Of a DNA stretch of 13,669 nt, positions 7,386-12,900 are shown piece after piece. Under the pieces are notes generated by a model. The model was not told the origin of the DNA, searched no databases, and saw only the letters and a program-made list of their open reading frames with translations. The position numbers were made by a program, and so were the translations under genes. The stretch's first letter is position 1; each line of letters opens with the position of its first letter. Origin of the DNA: Cyanobium sp. NIES-981 (GTDB taxonomy: Bacteria > Cyanobacteriota > Cyanobacteriia > PCC-6307 > Cyanobiaceae); contig CAMDSS010000031.1 in assembly GCA_945907085.1 (NCBI GenBank), forward strand, positions 1 through 13,669, read 5' to 3'.

Positions 7386-7861
7386 GGAGTCACCCCCGGA
7401 ACCGGCTGTTGGGCCAGATCCGTTGAGGCACCACACAGCCCATAGGCCTGGGGAGCCAGCAGGCGCTCACGCTGGAGACGCGGACCCGCTCCAGGCTTGG
7501 TGAGCCCATAGCGGAGCACCAAAACCGCCACCGGGGTGTCATCGAGCTGGAGGCGTTGGGGCAACACCTGGCGAGCCACTGCCGCAGGCAATCCCACCTG
7601 AGGGTTAGCCCGGGCCTCCCCAACCACGGCCTGCTGCATAAAGGCAACGGCCGCATCACAGCTCTCCAGGGGGCCGCGGGCGGCGGCGGCGTGGCGCAGC
7701 GTGCCTTCACTGCGCTGCAGATCCGCGTCGATTTGCAGGAGCCATTGCTCCTGGAGTTGGGCGCTTTGGCTTGAGGCTGCCGAGCCACCCCAAACCCGCA
7801 AGCTGCTGCCGCCTGCAATCGCAAAGACCAGGGCAGCCACCAGCACTTCAACAAGATTCAT
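7382..7861 (-). CDS. PilV/GspI-like pseudopilin with no leader peptide
   Basis: A 159-aa protein starting at ATG 7861, which overlaps the upstream stop as ATGA. Its N-terminus is MNLVEVLVAALVFAIAGG: the hydrophobic pilin helix with Glu at position 5, but the Met sits where the mature Phe(+1) normally is. There is no basic leader or Gly cleavage site. In the same frame an upstream TGA (7904-7906) precedes the ATG with no alternative start codon between, so the leader is truly absent from this frame. The C-terminal part (VAVLVLRYGL, RERLLAPQAYGLCG) aligns with the PilV-like gene at 1102. It would enter the membrane unprocessed, if functional. Alternatives are a degraded gene or a frameshift, though the joining segment with the preceding gene does not look like a pilin leader. 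Confidence 0.75.
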   Translation of the reverse strand: MNLVEVLVAALVFAIAGGSSLRVWGGSAASSQSAQLQEQWLLQIDADLQRSEGTLRHAAAARGPLESCDAAVAFMQQAVVGEARANPQVGLPAAVARQVLPQRLQLDDTPVAVLVLRYGLTKPGAGPRLQRERLLAPQAYGLCGASTDLAQQPVPGVTP

Positions 7862-8325
7862 TGGCCCAGGCTCCGCAGCTGCAACACCCGGCCCGAGCTC
7901 GGATCAAAAGCCACGGCAAACGAACGGGCCACGGCGGTATCGCGAAGTTGGAGCCGCACCTGGGCAGCGCCCGGCGCGGCAAGAATCCACCCACTCACCT
8001 GGGCCGGCGAAGACTTCGGCAGGAGCCCGGCTAGATCGGGGCCAGCGCCGCAGGCCTGACTGGGCCCGCGAAGCAGGCATTGGCCTGGGCCTTCGAGTTG
8101 GACTGCCAGTTGCTGGGCCGCCGAAGCCAAGGCATCACTTTGCTGGCGCTGGAGCCATTGGCTTCGCACCCGGGAACGGCTCTGCAACGCCAGGGATTGC
8201 AGCGACAAGCTGCTCAGCACCAACACCAGTGATGCCGCCGAAGCCAGCGGAAGCACGAAGCCGGCATGGGCGTCCTGGCGGGCGCGCGGACGCAGCAACC
8301 CAGAGGAACTCACGAGAGAAGGCAT
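7858..8325 (-). CDS. PilX/GspK-like pseudopilin lacking Glu5, first gene of the minus cassette
   Basis: A 155-aa protein from ATG 8325; the frame could begin at TTG 8448, but that would add 41 residues without pilin leader features. The leader is MPSLVSSSGLLRPRARQDAHAG, then FVLPLASAASLVLVLSSLSL, a hydrophobic segment with Leu rather than Glu at mature position 5. In type II secretion and type IV pilus systems the tip subunit GspK, and often PilX, lacks Glu5, so this is likely the tip member. Downstream it is Gln/Ala/Leu-rich (RQQSDALASAAQQLAVQLEG) with a Cys pair (GQCLLRG, QACGAG). It is the first gene after a divergent promoter region and overlaps the leaderless PilV-like gene by ATGA. No clear ribosome binding site is visible. 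Confidence 0.72.
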   Translation of the reverse strand: MPSLVSSSGLLRPRARQDAHAGFVLPLASAASLVLVLSSLSLQSLALQSRSRVRSQWLQRQQSDALASAAQQLAVQLEGPGQCLLRGPSQACGAGPDLAGLLPKSSPAQVSGWILAAPGAAQVRLQLRDTAVARSFAVAFDPSSGRVLQLRSLGQ

Positions 8326-8457
8326 CGACCCATGGGGGCAAGACGACAGGTTCCAGCGTTCCCACAGACGACCACTTGAGCTGGGTGACCCTTGCTGAGC
8401 ACCCAGCCGGGCTACAGATTGGGAGACCAATCCAATCAGCCAAACCAACCTCCATCA
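8326..8457. promoter_or_regulatory. Divergent intergenic region with inverted repeat
   Basis: This region lies between the start of the minus-strand pilin cassette (8325) and the DUF3307-like gene (8458), so it should hold both promoters. It contains a perfect 8-bp inverted repeat, GCTGGGTG (8380-8387) and CACCCAGC (8400-8407), separated by 12 nt. I could not identify a convincing -35/-10 pair on either strand. Confidence 0.5.
8380..8407. repeat. Perfect 8-bp inverted repeat (operator- or hairpin-like)
   Basis: GCTGGGTG, a 12-nt spacer, then CACCCAGC. The 20-nt centre-to-centre distance is compatible with a dimeric regulator binding two turns of DNA, or with a stable RNA hairpin in either leader. 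The response regulator and the AraC protein of this window are candidates for binding; this is inference. Confidence 0.5.
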
Positions 8458-8793
8458 ATGGCAGAAACCTCACCCTTTGGTCTTTTTGTGCTGCTGGCCA
8501 TGGGCCACTTCGTGGGCGATTTCGTGCTCCAAACCGACCGGATGGCGATTGAGAAATGCGCCGGCTGCGACAAAACCTTGCCCTGGATCTGGTGGCTGAC
8601 AGCCCACGCCGCCTGCCAGGGCCTGATCGTGGCGGTGATCACAGGCTTGCCCCTGCTGGGGTTGGCGGAATGGATACTGCACTGGCTGATTGATTGGGGC
8701 AAGTGCCGCAAGAGCTACAACCTGGGCGTCGACCAGGGATTGCACCTGGCCTGCAAGGTGGTTTGGGTTGCCCTGCTCGTCAGTGTCAGCTGA
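8458..8793 (+). CDS. DUF3307-like small membrane protein
   Basis: A 111-aa, strongly hydrophobic protein starting at ATG 8458; a TTG at 8392 would add 22 polar residues and is less likely. It carries features of the DUF3307 family: GHFVGDFVLQT near the N-terminus (about residues 16-26), a Lys in AIEKC, LTAHAACQG in the middle, and ILHWLIDWGK (about 73-82). Three or four membrane segments fit the hydrophobic stretches. The family is of unknown function; the conserved His, Asp and Lys in or beside the membrane are its signature. It is transcribed away from the pilin cassette and its last 8 nt overlap the 3' end of the convergent AraC-type gene. No functional link to the pilins is visible apart from the shared divergent promoter region. 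Confidence 0.8.
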   Translation: MAETSPFGLFVLLAMGHFVGDFVLQTDRMAIEKCAGCDKTLPWIWWLTAHAACQGLIVAVITGLPLLGLAEWILHWLIDWGKCRKSYNLGVDQGLHLACKVVWVALLVSVS

Positions 8794-9724
8794 GGCATCT
8801 GGCTTTCGCGCTTACCTTGCGCAGGGAAGCGGGCGACTGGCCGTAACGGGCTTCAAAGCCATGGCGGGTGGCCGCCGAATTGGGCAAATGGAACCGCCGC
8901 AGCAGCGCAGCCACCGCCAGATGGGCCTGGCTTGGATCCAGCAGCTCGGCGTGAAAAGCCTCGAGGCGCTGCTGGCGCAACAGCTCCATCGGTGAAATGC
9001 CGTAGCGCTCCTGACTGAGTTCTTGCAGGCGACGGCCGCTCAAGCCCACGGCTACAGCCAGATCCGCCAGGGCCAGGGGTTGGTGCAGGTGGTCCTTGAT
9101 CCAGGCCAGCAAGTGGGAGAGGGGGTCGACAGTCACGGCGACAAGCTCCACGCCACATCCCTCCAACTGGGAGGTGCAATAGCCCTGAAGGGCCTGCGTC
9201 AGCCGCTGGAGTGTGGGCTCTGGGGCGGAATCTTGCTGGGCCTGAAAAAGCAAATGCAGGGTGGGAAGCAACAGGGACAAATCAACATGGCCGCAAAAGT
9301 CCGTGGGCTGCCAACCCATCCCGCTGGGTAGGCGCAATCGCACCAGCTGCAAGGGAGCCTCGAGCACCAGCAACTCCTGATCCAAGGCGTGGGTGAGACA
9401 AACATTTGGCCCACTGGCCTGGAGCACCAGCTGGCTCTGCCGGCCGTGGAGCTCCAACAAAACCCGGCCCTTCAAGGCCAAAAGCATCCAGGCACTGGGT
9501 TGGCAAAAGCGGGCTGCAAAAAATTGGCGCCGCAGGTAAAGCTCCTCACTCACCAGCAGGCCTTCCAACTCCACCTGCCGCAGCCGCAGGGCCGGGGCTG
9601 CCGCCCCCTGGGCGGAATCGGCCGCCTGGTCTGAGGCCAGGAGCTCAGCCCCAAGGCTCAGGCACAGCTGATTGCGCGAGGTTGCTCGTGGTGGGGGAAG
9701 AGGAACCACAAGCCGCCCGACCAA
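8786..9724 (-). CDS. AraC-family transcriptional regulator
   Basis: Up to 312 aa from TTG 9724, the first start after an in-frame stop; an in-frame GTG five codons later is possible and no ATG exists before about residue 80. The N-terminal about 200 residues look like a beta-rich sensory domain (AWMLLALKGRVLLELHG) with several Cys (C74, C109, C144, C183, C190), which might bind a ligand or sense redox; this is inference. The C-terminal about 100 residues form the AraC/XylS DNA-binding domain with two helix-turn-helix units: LALADLAVAVGLSGRRLQEL (217-236) followed by YGISPMELLRQQRLEAF, and HLAVAALLRRFHLPNSAATR (268-287) followed by FEARYGQSPASLRK, the family signature. It is divergent from the giant DUF4347 gene across 219 bp, so that gene is the most likely target. 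Its 3' end overlaps the DUF3307-like gene by 8 nt. Confidence 0.88.
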   Translation of the reverse strand: MVGRLVVPLPPPRATSRNQLCLSLGAELLASDQAADSAQGAAAPALRLRQVELEGLLVSEELYLRRQFFAARFCQPSAWMLLALKGRVLLELHGRQSQLVLQASGPNVCLTHALDQELLVLEAPLQLVRLRLPSGMGWQPTDFCGHVDLSLLLPTLHLLFQAQQDSAPEPTLQRLTQALQGYCTSQLEGCGVELVAVTVDPLSHLLAWIKDHLHQPLALADLAVAVGLSGRRLQELSQERYGISPMELLRQQRLEAFHAELLDPSQAHLAVAALLRRFHLPNSAATRHGFEARYGQSPASLRKVSAKARCLS

Positions 9725-9848
9725 AACAAAGGGCCTATCTGAATTTTAGGGGTTTCCCAACAGTGCGGATAGCGGACCCCACGGAGGGCGACACGCGCAG
9801 AAGACAAGACAAAAACGCGGAGAGAAGCGATCAAGCCGCCCATCTGCA

Positions 9849-9870
9849 GCAGATTTAAGGCAGATTTAAG
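9849..9870 (+). repeat. Two tandem copies of an 11-bp direct repeat (GCAGATTTAAG)
   Basis: GCAGATTTAAG occurs at 9849-9859 and again at 9860-9870, followed by GCAATTCAC, which begins like a third copy. The 11-bp period is about one DNA helical turn, so both copies face the same side. AraC-family proteins typically bind direct repeats of half-sites, so this is a plausible operator for the divergent regulator. It could also be slippage. Confidence 0.5.
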
Positions 9871-9930
9871 GCAATTCACCCAGCGCTCTAAGGCGCTAGC
9901 TGCAGCCACTTGCAGCATCCGGCCCAATCC

Positions 9931-9935
9931 GAAGG
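9931..9935 (+). promoter_or_regulatory. Ribosome binding site of the giant surface protein
   Basis: GAAGG ends 8 nt before the ATG at 9944, at normal Shine-Dalgarno spacing, and supports this ATG as the start. Confidence 0.5.
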
Positions 9936-9943
9936 CGTAGGCC

Positions 9944-12900
9944 ATGGCCCTGGACGATCTCCTCAACCAGAATCCCTTCGCCAGCGACGCCGGCTTCCAC
10001 CAGGGATCAGGCCAGGCAAGCGGCGGTTTTGATGCGAGCCCAAGCAAAACCGATTCCGGAAACTGGAGTCAAAAGCAGCAGACGGGATCCGACCTCGATC
10101 TCCATCGCAGCCAAGGGGATGTCGCCCTCAACGAACTCCTACGCCAACACGACCTCACGGGCGGGGCCGTTGACAGCCTGATCCTGCAAACAGGCGACTA
10201 CGCCTCGCATGGTGGGAGCGCATCCCCCCTACTGGAGGAGCAACCGAGCTTCGGGCCGATCCGCACCTTGATGGTGATCGACCAATCGATGGCCGATTGG
10301 CGCAACCTGGTGGTGCATGCGCCGTTCGACGCCGAACTGCTGCTGCTGGATCGCCGCAGCGACGGGGTCAAGCAAATCAGCGATTTCCTGGGGCAACAGC
10401 AGCTTTCCGGAAGCCGCCCCTTCGACACGGTCGCGATCGTGAGCGAAGGCAGCAAGGCAAAGTTGCAGTTGGGCAGTGGCTTGCTCGAAAGCTCCAACCT
10501 GGCCAACTACGCCGATCAGTTGCGCAGTTGGGGGGCTGGCCTCAAGCCCGATGCCGACATCCTGATCTTCGGCTGCAATGTGGGTGCAGGCAGCGAAGGC
10601 GCTGGCTTTGTGCGCCAGCTCGCCCAACTCACCGGCGTCGATATTGCCGCCAGCAACGACCGCACCGGCCAGGGCGAACGGGGCGGCGACATGCTGCTTG
10701 AGGTGCGCGACGGAGCCATCGAGGCCGATGTGGGCGGATTGGGCGTGGCCCTGAGCCCCTACCTCGACGAACTGCTCGATTCCAGCCAATTGATGCAGGC
10801 CAGCAGCGGGCTCCAGCTCGCCGAAAGCGCCCAACAAACCTGGCAGGAGGCCCTGGCAAGCGCCAACCAAACCCTCACCAGCTTCGCCAACCAAGCCAAC
10901 TTCAGCGAAATCCTCCAGGAAGCCTTCGGCACGGCTGGCACCGATACGACCCTGTTTGATCAGCGCCTTGCAGCACTGCAGCTCCAGCTGGCCGGCGATG
11001 GCATGGGCCTCACGGTGGAGTTGCGCAGCAACGGCGAACTCAATGGAGCCGCCGGCGCCTATGCAGCAGTGGGGCATACCGGCACTGAACGGATCTATCT
11101 CAATGCCGATTGGATCACCAATGGCGCCAGCGCCTTCCTGATCCGCCAGGTGCTGCTGGAAGAAGCCGGCCACGCCATCGACCAGCGGCTCAATGGAACA
11201 CTCGATTCTCTGGGCGATGAAGGTGAGCTATTTGCCAAACGTCTCACCGGGGAGGAACTCAGCGATGGCGAGCGGGCTGCGATTCAGGCGAATAACGATT
11301 CAGCCGTCCTCACCATTGACGGGGTGGAGGTGCTGGTTGAAACAGCTGCTTCTTCCCTTCTTCCGTCTCCTACGAGTGTCTTAGCAATCGATCTAGACAG
11401 CGCATCGTCATCCCCAGGGGCCGAACAAGTAATCAAAGCATTTGACGGAAATGTCAACACAAAATATCTTAATTTCGGAAAGGAAAATTCCGGCATTGAG
11501 TTCACGTACACAACACCTACCTACATCGCAAGCTTTAGTATTACAACCGCCAATGACGCACAAGAGAGAGACCCTGCATCTTACGTACTGGAAGCCAAGA
11601 ACAGCAATAATACCTGGACCCAAATCAGCTCTGGCAGCCTAACTCTATCAACAATTAGAAAAACCACCGGTCAAGCAGTCACGTTCTCCAATGGCCAATA
11701 TTTTCAGGAATACAGGATTTACTTTCCAAGCTTACGTAGCACTATCCTTGCGAATTCCATGCAAATAGCCGAGCTAAGTTTGTATGGAAGCCAGACGCAG
11801 AACATTGCCCCCGTATCTACTGCGGGTGGCACCCTCACCTACACAGAAAATGGCCCCACCACTGCCATCGATAGCACAATCACCCTTGCCGATGTTGATA
11901 ACACCAGCCTCACAGACGCGACTGTCACTATTTTAGCGGGGCTCACATCTGGAGATGTCCTGGGCTTCACATCCCAGAACGGCATCACAGGTTCTTACAA
12001 CTCAGGTAGCGGCGTTCTTTCCCTCACAGGTACTGCCACCGTTGCTCAATATGAGGCAGCTCTACGTTCGGTCTCCTTCAGCTCCACATCCGATACCCCC
12101 ACCTCAACGTCCGCCAGTCGCACCATCTCTTGGCAGGTCAACGATGGCAGCGCTCTCTCCGCCGCAGTCACCTCCACCATCAATATCACCGCCGTTAATG
12201 ATGCTCCGACAATTAATAGCAGTTACATCTACACCCTCACAACCACCGACGAAAACACCACATCCTCATCCACTACCGCATCCACAATCCTGAGCGCTGC
12301 AAGCCGGGCCGATGTCGACACCAGCGCACTCAGTGGTCTTGCCATCACAGCCACCACAGGCAATGGCACCTGGCAGTACTCAACCGATGGCACCTCCTGG
12401 CAGGCCTTCGGCTCTTTCTCTACCACCAGTTCTCTGCTGCTCACCTCCAACTCCAGAGTCCGCTATAGACCAGATAGCAACAACGGTGAAACAGCCACCT
12501 TTACCTACAAGGCGTGGGATCAAACAACCGGTTCTGCTTCAACAAACACCACCGCCAGTTACGCCACTACGGAAACCTCTGGTGGATCTTCCGCATTCTC
12601 AACCAATACAAGCTCCGCAGAAATCATCGTTTCCTCCATCAACGATGCTCCAATCGCAAATCCCGATACCTGTGTCATCAACGAAGACGGGACTACCCTG
12701 ACTGCCGTCGACCAACAACAAACAGGCTACAACGCTGGAATACCTCTAAAAGGGAACACGGTATACCAAACATTAACGGCAGGCACTTCAGGATACCTTA
12801 AGGAGATTCAACTCAATCAAAATGGGGGACAACGCACAAATCCTGAATTAATAACTCTCTCGATACACGAAGGGGCCGGAATCGGGAGGACAGCGGTAAA

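Larger units (their letters stand above)
9725..9943. promoter_or_regulatory. Divergent intergenic region between AraC regulator and giant surface protein
   Basis: A 219-bp non-coding stretch that should contain the promoters of both flanking genes. It holds an 11-bp tandem direct repeat (9849-9870) with a partial third copy, a short inverted repeat AGCGC-6 nt-GCGCT (9882-9897), and AT-rich segments at 9739-9755 and 9850-9876. The arrangement suits an AraC-type activator site upstream of the + strand gene. No consensus promoter was identified with confidence. Confidence 0.5.

Noticed and set aside
7701..8552. 283-aa open frame on the plus strand
   Set aside because: It runs antisense to two pilin-like genes and into the DUF3307-like gene in another frame; the Pro/Arg/Gly/Ala-rich product has no domain.
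10229..11173. 314-aa open frame on the minus strand
   Set aside because: It lies wholly opposite the DUF4347 gene, whose + strand frame has recognisable domains and a ribosome binding site; the minus product is a low-complexity Ala/Gly/Gln shadow.
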